Assembly (NCBI RefSeq): GCF_001640025.1 | Contig: NC_031672.1 | Span: 806,001-870,000 of the forward strand | Length of the DNA: 64,000 nucleotides | From: Sugiyamaella lignohabitans | Taxonomy: Eukaryota; Ascomycota; Dipodascomycetes; Dipodascales; Trichomonascaceae | Reading direction: 5' to 3' | Shown here: piece after piece, positions 55,644-64,000 of the stretch | Layout of the letters: each line of letters opens with the position of its first letter | How positions within the stretch are numbered: position 1 is the stretch's first letter | Notes under the pieces: model-generated | What the model saw: only the letters and a program-made list of their open reading frames with translations | The model's database searches: none | What the model was told of the DNA's origin: nothing | Translations under genes and position numbers: made by a program

Positions 55644-56664
55644 TTAGACTGGTTTGGGGTCGCTCTGGAAGTGGGCGAACTTTTGGAGTGCTTCGAGCGA
55701 GACGACTCCGGAGACTGACTGGTCGTCCAGAGCTTCGATGGTGGCTCGGGCGACGACTTGGACTGAGATCGAGGGGTTGTTGGGGAGTAGGTTGAGACTG
55801 GAGAGTCCAGTGGCATTAGAAATGAACTCGCCAGTGCGGAGCAGTTTGGATAAGGAATCTCGTACGGTGGATGAGGAGGATGAGTCGTACATGAATCCGG
55901 GTTGGAGGAACACGCTTCGGAGATGGGGAATGACACTGATTTCGGTTTCAGCAGCTCGTTTGGATTGGATATATCCACGAGGTGCTAGAGGATTCCAGTC
56001 ATGAGCTGAAATATAAACAAAAGGAGCCGGATTCGTCGTCTCAGTTTGCTGTTGTGAAGCAAACGCCTTTGCCAGCGTGACGGCGCTCTCTCTATTGATT
56101 CTGTCAAAAGCATTACTGGCCGGTCTGCCATTTTCCAGCGGATTAGCACCGCGGAGAGCCGACAACCCGACATTGACTACGTTACACAACGAAGGAGCAG
56201 ACTTGCCATTGATTATCTTTTTGTACTCGGGCGACGCAAATATAATTCCCATACTGTGAACAACCGCATCTGCGGCAGCAAGCTCTTCTTTATACGACTC
56301 GACATCGAACACATCGGCCTTCTTCCACTGAATCTGTGACACCACCGCAGGCGCGATGCCGTCTAAACTGGTCAAACCAGACCGTCTACGACTGTTAGCT
56401 CTGGAAGGGGGTGTGTGCCTCCGGCGGCTGGGGCTCCGCCCCAGACCCTGGTTGCTCCTGCTTCGCAGGAGATGGCCGGGATCGGGATCGGAAACGACTC
56501 GAGCGAAGCGAGAGGAGCAACGGGGTCTGGGGCAGAGCCCCAGCCGCCGGAGGCTCAGGGGGTACTTACGAGAGAGAGGTGACTCGCCAGCCGGACTGAA
56601 GACCTGCGGTGCAGATGTGTTTCCCAAGAAAGCCAGTGCCTCCGACGACCAGCAGATTCTTCAT
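55644..56664 (-). CDS. Coenzyme Q biosynthesis SDR-like protein Coq11
   Basis: Exon 1 (56664-56570) and exon 2 (56385-55644) give 278 residues; yeast Coq11 (YLR290C) has 277. The extended-SDR Rossmann motif VVGGTGFLGKHIC opens the protein; splicing restores VTSLSRSGLTS. Further conserved parts are ADAVVHSMG, the NREsAVTLAKAF helix, YISAHDWNP and RGYIQSKRAAE, where Tyr and Lys hold the catalytic positions. Coq11 is a mitochondrial member of the CoQ synthome related to NDUFA9; it modulates CoQ levels. No classical presequence is visible, as in the family. The 184-bp intron (GTAAGT donor, GCTAAC branch point, TAG acceptor) contains a full GCP element. Confidence 0.9.
56417..56554. repeat. Full GCP element (B-C), inside an intron
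   Basis: 138 bp in the COQ11 intron, spacer with TGGCCGGGATCGGGATCGG; donor and branch point lie outside it. Confidence 0.94.
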
Positions 56665-57177
56665 TTTGGATGTGGTCAATGTTTGATAGGGGAGGTGGGT
56701 TTGAGTTAGTGAGCGATGTTGACAGTCGTGAGAGTGGTGAAGTTGCGAAAGTGGTGATGTAGATCGACATGAAATTTCACATGCAGCAATTGTTTGTTAA
56801 TGAGAGAGTCAGGTGACTGAGAAGAGAAGTGATTATATAGAAATTTTTGCGTTTATCAACGACATTGGAACAATATTTGTTTGTTTATGACTTGTTGAGC
56901 AGCCTGGAGATTAATCTCAGTGTTTTATTGCTGGTGCTATTCTCCGGTCATCAGAAGATAGCGGCAAGGGTATTTAGATAAGCCAGGCGTGGGGGTAGCT
57001 CTCCCACCCCAACTCCCCCTGACCAAACCAAAAGAAGACCCACGTACAGGTCCCCGCCATCTCCTGCGAAGCAGGAGCAACCAGGGTCTGGGGCGGAGCC
57101 CCAGCCGCCGGAGGCACATCGACCCCCCTAAAATATATTCAGAAAAAAGTAATTTATTCAGTCTAAGTCGTAACAGT
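56665..57177. other. Promoter of COQ11 and 3' flank of the aldo-keto reductase
   Basis: AT-rich; a GCP B half at 57061. No gene seen. Confidence 0.6.
57061..57115 (-). repeat. GCP solo B half
   Basis: Intact; ends 63 bases from the stop of the aldo-keto reductase gene. Confidence 0.93.
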
Positions 57178-58119
57178 TTATGGCTTGGGGGTAGAAGCGT
57201 TCCAGTCAGGGAACTTCAAGTCGACACCCCATGGAGGAGCGGCGAATCTCTTCTTACCTTCGGTAACATGGACATTGTCGAGCTCCTTGATCTCCTCGGG
57301 AGTCAGCTCGACAGTCTTGGTGTTCTCGACAATACGAGAGGGAGTAGTGGTCTTGGGGAGAACGACTCTGCCAGACGAGATGTGGTAAGAAACGAGCACG
57401 GTACCAGGAGTAGTCTTGTGCTTCTCAGCAATAGCCAAGACGGTCTTGTTAGAGAAAAGAGGGCCACCAGTGGATCCGAAAGGAGAGTAGGCCTCAATGA
57501 CAATACCCTTTTCCTTACAGAAATCACGAATCTCGGTTTGAGGAAGCAAAGGGTGGTTTTCGATCTGGTTGACAGCAGGAACAACCTTAACAGTCTTAAG
57601 AAGATCAGTAAGAACTGGAACAGAGCAGTTGGAAACACCAATAGCCTTGACCTTACCAGACTCATAAACCTTCTCGAATTGTTTCCAAGTAGCAGACAAG
57701 TCGAAAGTAGGGTCGACATCTCTAGTACCATCAGCCTTGGTAGGAACCAACAAGTGGTTACCGTTAGGGTTCAAACCAACAGGCCAGTGAACAAGCAAAA
57801 GGTCGATATATTCCAATTGAAGGTTCTTAAGAGAACGGTTCAAACTCTCTTCAACACGGTTGTGGAAAGTGGGGAAAACCTTAGTGGTGATGAAAATATC
57901 TTCTCTCTTGACTTTGCCAGAGGCAATGGCCTTCTTAATACCATTACCAACCTCCTCTTCATTCAAGTAGGCAAAAGCAGCATCGATGTGTCTGAGGCCA
58001 GCCTCAGTAAGAGCGTATTCAACAGCAGACTCGACAGCTCCCTTGGGAGATTGCCAAGTTCCAAGACCAAGAGCAGGAATGGTAACGCCGTTGTTCAACT
58101 TAATATCTAAAGAAGTCAT
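57178..58119 (-). CDS. NADPH-dependent aldo-keto reductase (Gcy1/Ypr1-like)
   Basis: A single exon of 313 residues from the ATG at 58119 (MTSLDIKLNNG); the frame is open 14 codons further upstream but without an ATG. The (alpha/beta)8 AKR signatures are present: GLGTWQSP, the tetrad residues Asp and Tyr in HIDAAFAYLNEEEVG (near 43-50), Lys in FITTKVF and His in LLLVHWP, and the cofactor-binding VLPKTTTPSRI near 250. Yeast members Gcy1, Ypr1 and Gre3 reduce aldehydes and ketones such as glyceraldehyde or 2-methylbutyraldehyde; the exact substrate here is open. Codon choice is biased and TATAAATA lies 101 bases upstream, both pointing to strong or inducible expression. A GCP B half sits 63 bases after the stop. 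Confidence 0.93.
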   Translation of the reverse strand: MTSLDIKLNNGVTIPALGLGTWQSPKGAVESAVEYALTEAGLRHIDAAFAYLNEEEVGNGIKKAIASGKVKREDIFITTKVFPTFHNRVEESLNRSLKNLQLEYIDLLLVHWPVGLNPNGNHLLVPTKADGTRDVDPTFDLSATWKQFEKVYESGKVKAIGVSNCSVPVLTDLLKTVKVVPAVNQIENHPLLPQTEIRDFCKEKGIVIEAYSPFGSTGGPLFSNKTVLAIAEKHKTTPGTVLVSYHISSGRVVLPKTTTPSRIVENTKTVELTPEEIKELDNVHVTEGKKRFAAPPWGVDLKFPDWNASTPKP

Positions 58120-58219
58120 TTTGTATGATGTATTTTGTTTTTTGTCAGATGAATTGTCCAACTGTGTGTAGATGTAAGTAAGAAATTACAATTCAAACCT
58201 GAGGTGCCGAGTTCAAGTA

Positions 58220-58227
58220 TATTTATA
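58220..58227 (-). promoter_or_regulatory. TATA box of the aldo-keto reductase gene
   Basis: TATAAATA on the minus strand, 101 bases upstream of the ATG. AGGGG (58262) and CCCCT (58320 area) nearby match stress-response elements. Confidence 0.55.
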
Positions 58228-58626
58228 TGGCGTACTCTGAAACTTACCCTTTGAATTTAGCAGGGGTAAGTCGTGGGGGTCCCAACAACGTGGGGGAGCC
58301 ATCCCTCCCCCAAAAGTAACCCCCTACCTGCAGCACCTGCTTACCACGCTCCACGCTGTCCGACAGCATCGGATGCCACCCCCACGGACAGTGGGGAACT
58401 CTACAGAAGGACCTCACTGGCTGACTGATGATATTACGTATGTCGAGCGAGCGTTTGCTGCGGTGCCATGCCATGCTACGAGCAATTGCGAGTACCACTC
58501 GACCAACCCGTGCTCACTGATTTATCTTACAGTCAAGCGTGTGGGGGTTAATGACATCCCGAGATCACGTGTGTTCTCAGGGGGTGATGCTGCCACTTTG
58601 GAGGATTCTTTTATGGGGCTCGGACT

Positions 58627-58681
58627 GCCTCCGGCGGCTGGGGCTCCGCCCCAGACCCTGGTTGCTCCTGCTTCGCAGGAG
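58627..58681 (+). repeat. GCP solo B half
   Basis: Intact, preceded by CGGACT as at 36528. Confidence 0.93.
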
Positions 58682-59227
58682 ATCAAGACTGTTGTTGCGA
58701 ACCCTCAACTTTCACGCCAATATCTGAATTCTGTTAGAAGATTTCACCCGGACGGAGATAATGGTGGGTATCTGATTCACCACGTCTTTCCGAAAATCGG
58801 TCGAGAGCTCTATTTCGTTATCATCGTTAGAGTTCTTAAAGAATATTGAGAGCCCAGTACTTAATACCATGTTCTTTCCTCGATATGTCGACAGTATTGC
58901 AGAAAAATTGTAGTTGCAGGCTCGCTGCATGGTAACCGCCAGCTTGTGAATGCTGTCAGAAGATAAGTGTCAATTAAGTGAAATGCGGGGTTGGAACCAG
59001 AATTTAAGCTAGTGAATACCCACAACTAGTAGCAATCAGCCTGGAAGTTCAGAATCTAATGGAACAGTCTAGTGTTATAAATAAGAACGTGGTATGCATC
59101 ATACCAGTATGTACAATGATGACTTCGGGATGATACAGAGTGGTTTCGTGTTAAATCGATGTTTAGTTTGATGATGGATAAGTCTGACAGGAGCGAGAAA
59201 TATTCTGGTGCCGTTACCCCCATGTTC

Positions 59228-59286
59228 GACTCGAGCGCAGCGAGAGGAGCCACGGGGTCTGGGGCGGAGCCCCAGCCGCCGGAGGC
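59228..59286 (-). repeat. GCP solo C half
   Basis: Intact C motif with GCGCAGCGAG variant; far from any gene end. Confidence 0.93.
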
Positions 59287-59819
59287 AGTAGCCAGAGAAA
59301 AAGATTTTTGGGTTGGAGACAGTAATTACGGGATCAGGAGCTGGTATCCAGTTGTCAATAGGCTCGTTTGAAATTGATGGATGGCTGGTGGTCAAGATTG
59401 TAAGCTGCGTTGGCTAGAAGAGCTGGTTTCTTATCGCACTTTACCCCTGAAAATGCATGTACATCACCTGACCTGGGACTTCTTAGACTTCTAAACAGTG
59501 ACTGGGACAAAAAGCTGAGTTATATGTAGTGTACAGGAATAAGAGGAGATCAAAGAAGAAGATTTTCTTGATTTATATGGCGGTGAGATAGGCAGGACTG
59601 GCAGTATTGCAGTTCTCATTTCACACCTTTTGCCAACTCGCTGCATGAGATATGTGCGATAACGACGCCTTGGACCCAGATCTCCTTTCTCACTGCCGAT
59701 CAACTTCGGACACTCGATGAAGAGAAGAAACAAAACCGCTATTTTTCTGGTAAAACATATCAAAAAAAATCTATCAAACTTACGGTTATTGGGAGCAGTC
59801 GAGATCCTAAGGGTATTGT

Positions 59820-59902
59820 CACGTGCACAATGGTCAGCCCTAGTGTGCCCATAACTTATGTAAGTGCTCGAGCATAACTTTGGTCTGAGCTGCGCATAAC
59901 TT
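59820..59902 (+). promoter_or_regulatory. E-box and three CATAACTT repeats
   Basis: CACGTG at 59820, then CATAACTT at 59850, 59873 and 59895, spaced 23 and 22 bases (about two helical turns). About 220-300 bases upstream of the ATG at 60123; probably factor binding sites. Confidence 0.4.
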
Positions 59903-60122
59903 TTGAAAATGGAAACATAAATAGGGCCTGCCGCCCACATCTGTTCTTGTCTTCTTTCTTTCTCCTCTTTATCTTTGATACGTCGTTTGAATCGCTGATA
60001 AAGTTTTGTTATCGTCGATTTCCAACCTTTCTGAGATCATTGCGCTTGAGCGATTGTGATTGTCACTATTATCATTATTTTTTTATTATTGTCGTTGTTA
60101 TTCTTGTGTTAATTGAGTAACA

Positions 60123-60716
60123 ATGACTGAGATTATTTGTGGTCTCTCCAATTTTCAGACTGTGTGTTGTGTTTCCTTCTTTATTATCTGGGTTATTTCT
60201 GGTTATAAGGTGATTGATGACCTGAGAAGACGTTTGAATATTATTGGTAAACAGGGAATCGTGGTTCCTGAAGTTGTGACAGAACAAGAAGTCCCGGGGG
60301 ATAAGAGAGAAGAAGTGGCCGTTATGATGAAGGAACAAGAGAAAGTAAACGAAATCAAGAAGGAAATCAAAGAAATTAAAGAGGTACAGGCCCAGGAATC
60401 CCAGGAGTCTCAGGACACCCAAGAAGATGATCCAATCGTAGTCGTTCAGAAACCCAAGTTATCATTGTTTGGAAAGGTTGCCAACAAGGTTGTCCGTGGT
60501 ATTTGTGTGACGTCCATACTCACACCACCTCCAAGAGTTGTAAGAGCCAAGATAAGAAGGGCTCTAAAACATGTTAAACCAGAGGTCCCAGAACCAGCAC
60601 GCCCATGGCGCGTACAACGTGAGCCTATTCCAGGAGTACCGGAAAAGAAGTGGACCACGGGCCGGAAATTATTCTGGAAAATCGTTGTCAAGGAGAACAA
60701 CCCCACAGGCAATTAA
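60123..60716 (+). CDS. Unrecognised 197-residue protein with one membrane segment
   Basis: A single exon starting at an ATG after an AT-rich leader (MTEIICGLSNFQTVCCVSFF). One hydrophobic segment (about residues 11-28, CCVSFFIIWVISGY) could be a signal anchor. A charged coiled-coil-like stretch follows (about 60-100, NEIKKEIKEIKEVQ), then KLSLFGKVANKVVRG, a Pro-rich part and a basic C-terminus with RPWRVQREP and KKWTTGRKLFWKI. I know no family with this pattern. Lack of homology cannot be judged by eye; the composition and well-formed promoter favour a real gene. It is the only gene here with no GCP copy within 900 bases of its stop; degenerate direct repeats lie there instead. Confidence 0.6.
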   Translation: MTEIICGLSNFQTVCCVSFFIIWVISGYKVIDDLRRRLNIIGKQGIVVPEVVTEQEVPGDKREEVAVMMKEQEKVNEIKKEIKEIKEVQAQESQESQDTQEDDPIVVVQKPKLSLFGKVANKVVRGICVTSILTPPPRVVRAKIRRALKHVKPEVPEPARPWRVQREPIPGVPEKKWTTGRKLFWKIVVKENNPTGN

Positions 60717-61194
60717 GTTATTGGAATGGTGGGTGCAGGTGATTCCACAGAAACACCCAACACAAACTTGTCATCATTCACTGTTACGGAGGGTTCATCA
60801 ACTTCAATGCATGGACCTATGGTTCGAACAAACGGTGGTGTGTCAAAGTCATTCAATCATCCATTAATTCAGTCATCTGGCTCCAGTCAATCCTGGTATC
60901 TCATGAAGAACATTGGCTGCGACAAGCATTGGCTACTATCTTACGCTGGAATCAGAATTAGGATAGCCGGAAGCTGCACCTTGCGCTTGATATCCTTAAG
61001 TTGAACCAGTAGTATGTCATCCCGAGTCATACTGGGATAGCTAGTCATGTGGAGTCCCAACCTTACCATCTTCAACGCCAGTGGCCACTACATCCAGCAG
61101 ACTTTGGACACTCGCTGGAACTACCATTACAGAACACACCGACTCTTCGTACCACCATTCACTGTTGTCATTGTTATTGGAATCACGGGCGGAT

Positions 61195-61434
61195 AGAACA
61201 CCACTTGCATCGTGTCATCGGAGCCCACCATCCTCATTTTTTATTTACTACTCCTCCACTTAAACCATCTTCGGAACAAAGCACAACTTGCATCGTGCCT
61301 CCAAAACCATCATCAAGTGAGGAACACTAGTGGTCAGGACACCAATTGCATTGTGTCACCACACATTAATATTTTATTATGACTCTGAGGAGTCACTGCC
61401 GGATCAACACCACTTGCATCGTGTCATCTGAGCC
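61195..61434 (+). repeat. Degenerate direct repeats, ACTTGCATCGTG type
   Basis: ACACCACTTGCATCGTGTCA occurs near 61199 and 61407 almost unchanged, with weaker copies near 61282 and 61340. Spacing is 60-80 bases. Confidence 0.6.
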
Positions 61435-61493
61435 ACTATTTATTATCATTCCACAGGGAATCACGACTGGAGAGATCATAGACCCCACCCACC

Positions 61494-61634
61494 AGCATTG
61501 ATCAATACCGATCAAAACATGGCCATTATCTACTACTCTGGCCCGTTGCTAGTCTCCTCCCTTCAGTCTCCAAGGTTCATGGTCTGTACTAATATTATTA
61601 TCTCTCTTTCTGGAATCAAGCACGAACAGTGGCT
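61494..61634 (+). repeat. Dispersed 140-bp repeat, copy 2
   Basis: Inverted relative to copy 1. The ATG at 61519 opens MAIIYYSGPLLVSSLQSPRF. The GCP element at 61635 abuts it at the same junction as in copy 1. Confidence 0.75.
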
Positions 61635-61769
61635 GCCTCCGGCGGCTGGGGCGCTGCCCCAGACCCCGTTGTGCTCCGCTTCGCGGAGCTGGCTGGGACC
61701 GTCGACGCCCGACTCGAGCGCAGCGAGAGGAGCCACGGGGTCTGGGGCAGCGCCCCAGCCGCCGGAGGC
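61635..61769. repeat. Full GCP element (B-C), GCTCCGC stem type
   Basis: 135 bp; hairpin A loops are GCT and AGC. It lies 64 bases from the stop of the RTA1-family gene. Confidence 0.95.
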
Positions 61770-61832
61770 ACGACCGCCATAGACACAAATAAACAATCTA
61801 TAAATAAAACAAGAGCTAGATAAATATCCGGG

Positions 61833-63027
61833 TTAGACCTCGCGTTGCTTGCGTTCGGAAACAAGCGACGACTCCGAGTCCTGGTCCTCGAGGTTGATGT
61901 TGTTTTCGGGTTCAGACTCGTCTTGTCTGTACTTCTTGGTGTGAAGACCCTCGACAGGAATGGGATCGCGGCCAAGTGCAAATCCAGGGTGCACGACCGA
62001 TAGACCGATAACACCCAAAAGAACAAACAGACCGTCGAGAACGAGGAAGTATCGCTCATGAACAATCAGGAAACCTGTCCAGCCTTCAGAGAGCTCGACT
62101 ACTCTGTATACACAACGGATAAAAATGCAAATCACACACCAGGTAATAGCATAAGGCAGCAATTTGAGCATCCTGGACTTACGAAGCTCCTCGTACTTCG
62201 GGTTGAATGAGCCCATTCTGAACCAGATCTTATACATGAAGTGCGAAAAAAAGAAGATAAACACCAGCATACTGGCGACCTGGAACGCAATACCGGCAAC
62301 CATGATATCGGTACCGGTAGTCGTAGAATTGTTGCTATTAACAGCCACAGCAGCCATACCACCACCTACACTCAAGTTAGTACGGGAACGGGGGGTGTGC
62401 CTCCGGCGGCTGGGGCGCTGCCCCAGACCCCGTTGTGCTCCGCTTCGCGGAGCTGGCTGGGATCGTCGACGAAACGACTCGAGCGCAGCGAGAGGAGCCA
62501 CGGGGTCTGGGGCAGAGCCCCAGCCGCCGGAGGCATGTCCATGATTAAAACTTACCCACAGCCTGGATGACGATGGAGCACAGATCACACAGAATGAACA
62601 CGAGCGAATAGTGCATGGGTTTCAGCATGGAGTATTGTTGGCCGTAAATGGTGACGAGTTTGGCGAGAAGGTAGTAGACACCGCCCATGAAGAAGGCCGG
62701 GGCCAGGGTCAGACAGATGATCTGGACGAGGAAGTCGTTTTCGTTGTCGATATCGGTTGAGGACGAGAAACGGCCGATATAACCAGCGGTTTCAAGACCG
62801 GCGCCTATGAAGAAGGCGGTACTGAACCAGTATTGTCTGAAGTACACGCCCGTGATGGTATGGTATGCCCATACAATGGCAAACAGAATGACACCAGCCA
62901 AGTTGGCAGAGTGGCTGGGAATTAGACCTCCGTAGAGGGATTGATCCCCGCCACCAGTGGCAGATGCAGAGGCTATAGCTGCTGATGCCACAGCAGAGGC
63001 AACTGAAGAAGGAACTGTTGAGGACAT
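61833..63027 (-). CDS. RTA1-family seven-helix membrane protein
   Basis: Exon 1 (63027-62556) and exon 2 (62365-61833) give 334 residues. After a Ser/Ala-rich, probably extracellular N-terminus there are seven hydrophobic segments. Family motifs are ETAGYIGR, LLAPAFF-like CLTLAPAFFMGGVYYLL, FILCDLCSIVIQAVG and FIRCVYRVVELSEGW, the hallmark of RTA1/RSB1 proteins. These are linked to 7-aminocholesterol resistance (Rta1) or sphingoid base export (Rsb1); the substrate here is unknown. The C-terminus is acidic and cytosolic. The 190-bp intron (GTAAGT donor, ACTAAC, TAG) carries a full GCP element and joins VIQAVGGGMAAV. A GCP element also lies 64 bases after the stop. Confidence 0.92.
62399..62534. 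repeat. Full GCP element (B-C), inside an intron
   Basis: 136 bp in the RTA1-family intron, GCTCCGC stem type. Close relative of 61635-61769, 764 bases away. Confidence 0.95.
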
Positions 63028-64000
63028 GACGAGATGTTGTGATTGTTGACTTCTAAAGTGTGTAGGTTGTAATAGAGCCAATAGAGCCAATATACCCTAG
63101 GTCAATAAGTATTCTAAGAGTTCCAGTACGGTACAGTATCTTAATCTATCTAAGATAAACGCAAATACGACAAGCCGGAAAAAACAGTTTCCTAACTAGT
63201 ATCTTGTGAGGTTAGGCAGTAGGGGTACAGCAAGCAAGCTTTCAGGTGAATATCCAGAACGGTTCAAATGTCAGTCAAGAGCCACGACAATTACCAACAA
63301 TAGAGTCTCGGGTGGGCGGAAACCGAAGAAGTCGACAACAAGAATCTGGGCGAATGATAGCTCGAAAAATAAACCAAGCTTTGAATTAAATTTGTCACGA
63401 AAAAGTCCGTCTTATAAGATAGTCAGGGTATGGATACTAGCTATATATATAAATATAAAAGCTAAAAGTATGTCCACATTGTTTACTTGGCTTGACGGGC
63501 TTCGGATAGTTAGCTATTATGGCCGGAGAAATTTTGGCCGAAGGTGCACCTCCATGAAAACATGCAGAAGAACAACCTTTTTCGGAAGGGCTATGCACAG
63601 TTCATGTAGGTTCGGAGAATTAGTCGATACAAAATCTGCAAGTAGAAAGGCTTTGGATAAAATGAACGTTGGATGATAGACAGTTTTCAAGTTGTTTTCA
63701 ACACGATCCGAACTGGTAATCAACGATCTGACTGGCGATTAAGTGCGGAAGAGAGTTCCTGGACAGCGGAATTATAATAATTACTGAGAATGTTATTGTG
63801 ATTACTGTGAATAATTACTATGAATAATTGCCATGAATAATTGCTATGAATAATTGCTATGAATAATTACTACGAACGCTGAATATGGTGAAGGGCCTGA
63901 TCACTTATCGGTTGTCAGAACGTATATAGTTCGGACCGGGGCTATCTTACCACCCGACAAGGACTATTTTACAAATTACTAGCAAGTTACTAGCAGGCTA
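63028..64000. other. AT-rich end of window
   Basis: No credible gene; the longest frame (63206-63676) begins without ATG and has no family resemblance. No GCP copy. A 13-base tandem repeat lies at 63808. Confidence 0.5.
63808..63872 (+). repeat. TGAATAATTGCTA tandem repeat
   Basis: Five 13-base units with one or two differences. Confidence 0.9.

Larger units (their letters stand above)
58120..60122. other. Divergent intergenic region
   Basis: 2.0 kb holding the aldo-keto reductase promoter, two GCP halves and the promoter of the gene at 60123. CACGTG occurs at 58566 and 59820. No credible gene. Confidence 0.55.
60717..61832. other. 3' region with degenerate repeats
   Basis: Holds four decayed copies of a 25-base word (61195-61434), copy 2 of the 140-bp dispersed repeat and a full GCP element. 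No credible gene. Confidence 0.55.

Noticed and set aside
2483..62534. Regularly repeated palindromes as a CRISPR array
   Set aside because: Spacing is irregular over 60 kb, the repeats are inverted and the organism is a eukaryote.
2626..62570. Many open frames on both strands encoding [21 protein letters not shown] or [14 protein letters not shown] peptides
   Set aside because: They are translations of GCP copies in different frames, not proteins.
63206..63676. 156-codon frame near the window end
   Set aside because: Opens with GTG, no ATG until late, no recognisable domain.

Overview
The window is nuclear DNA of a budding yeast. I infer a lineage near Trichomonascaceae/Dipodascaceae or Yarrowia. 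Thirteen coding introns lie in nine genes, far more than in Saccharomyces. Most have a GTAAGT or GTGAGT donor and a CTAAC branch point only a few bases before the acceptor. CTG encodes Leu at a conserved site (the residue before HIGH in the GlnRS), so this is not a CTG-Ser yeast. The species is inference only; I saw no tRNA, rRNA or telomere.

Layout: 1-1444 is gene-poor. Next come a cyclase-family hydrolase (1445), a Rom2-type Rho1 GEF (3308-8602), a membrane-anchored SDR (8843) convergent with signal peptidase subunit SPC2, a MAG2/RNF10-type RING ligase (12272) convergent with coronin CRN1, an aldehyde dehydrogenase (18006), an unrecognised 191-residue protein (20684), HIS1 (22420), and a NEDD8-type C48 protease (24325-26469). 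Then follow GLN4 (27710), an EF-hand calcium sensor (30594), MET30 (33956), an 11.5 kb gene desert (36437-47988), GAC1 (47989), DBP9 (53190), COQ11 (55644), an aldo-keto reductase (57178), an unrecognised 197-residue membrane protein (60123) and an RTA1-family membrane protein (61833). They are ordinary housekeeping and signalling genes. They share no single pathway and are not operons.

The striking feature is a dispersed GC-rich palindromic element, called GCP here, with about 47 copies (about one per 1.4 kb). Each half starts with an outer core, GCCTCCGGCGGC, followed by hairpin A (TGGGGC-nnn-GCCCCA) and GACCC. It then continues into either a B hairpin (CTCCTGC-TTC-GCAGGAG and variants) or a C motif (CTCGCTTCGCTCGAGTCG). 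Full copies of about 135-160 bp are always one B half plus one C half, inverted around a short spacer; solo B and C halves are equally common. No copy interrupts a coding exon. Copies lie just downstream of the stop codon of nearly every gene and inside 8 of 13 coding introns. Stem changes are compensated in both hairpins, which suggests that the folded structure (DNA or RNA) matters. I regard this family as the most likely undescribed system in the window.

A second dispersed repeat of about 140 bp (19963-20107 and 61494-61634) carries a GCP copy at the same junction, and both copies have a short ATG-initiated frame. Other items include TTACCCGG (Reb1-like) sites with a 14-nt inverted pair, several minisatellites in the gene desert, and micro-exon or non-canonical splice sites in CRN1, SPC2 and the SDR gene.
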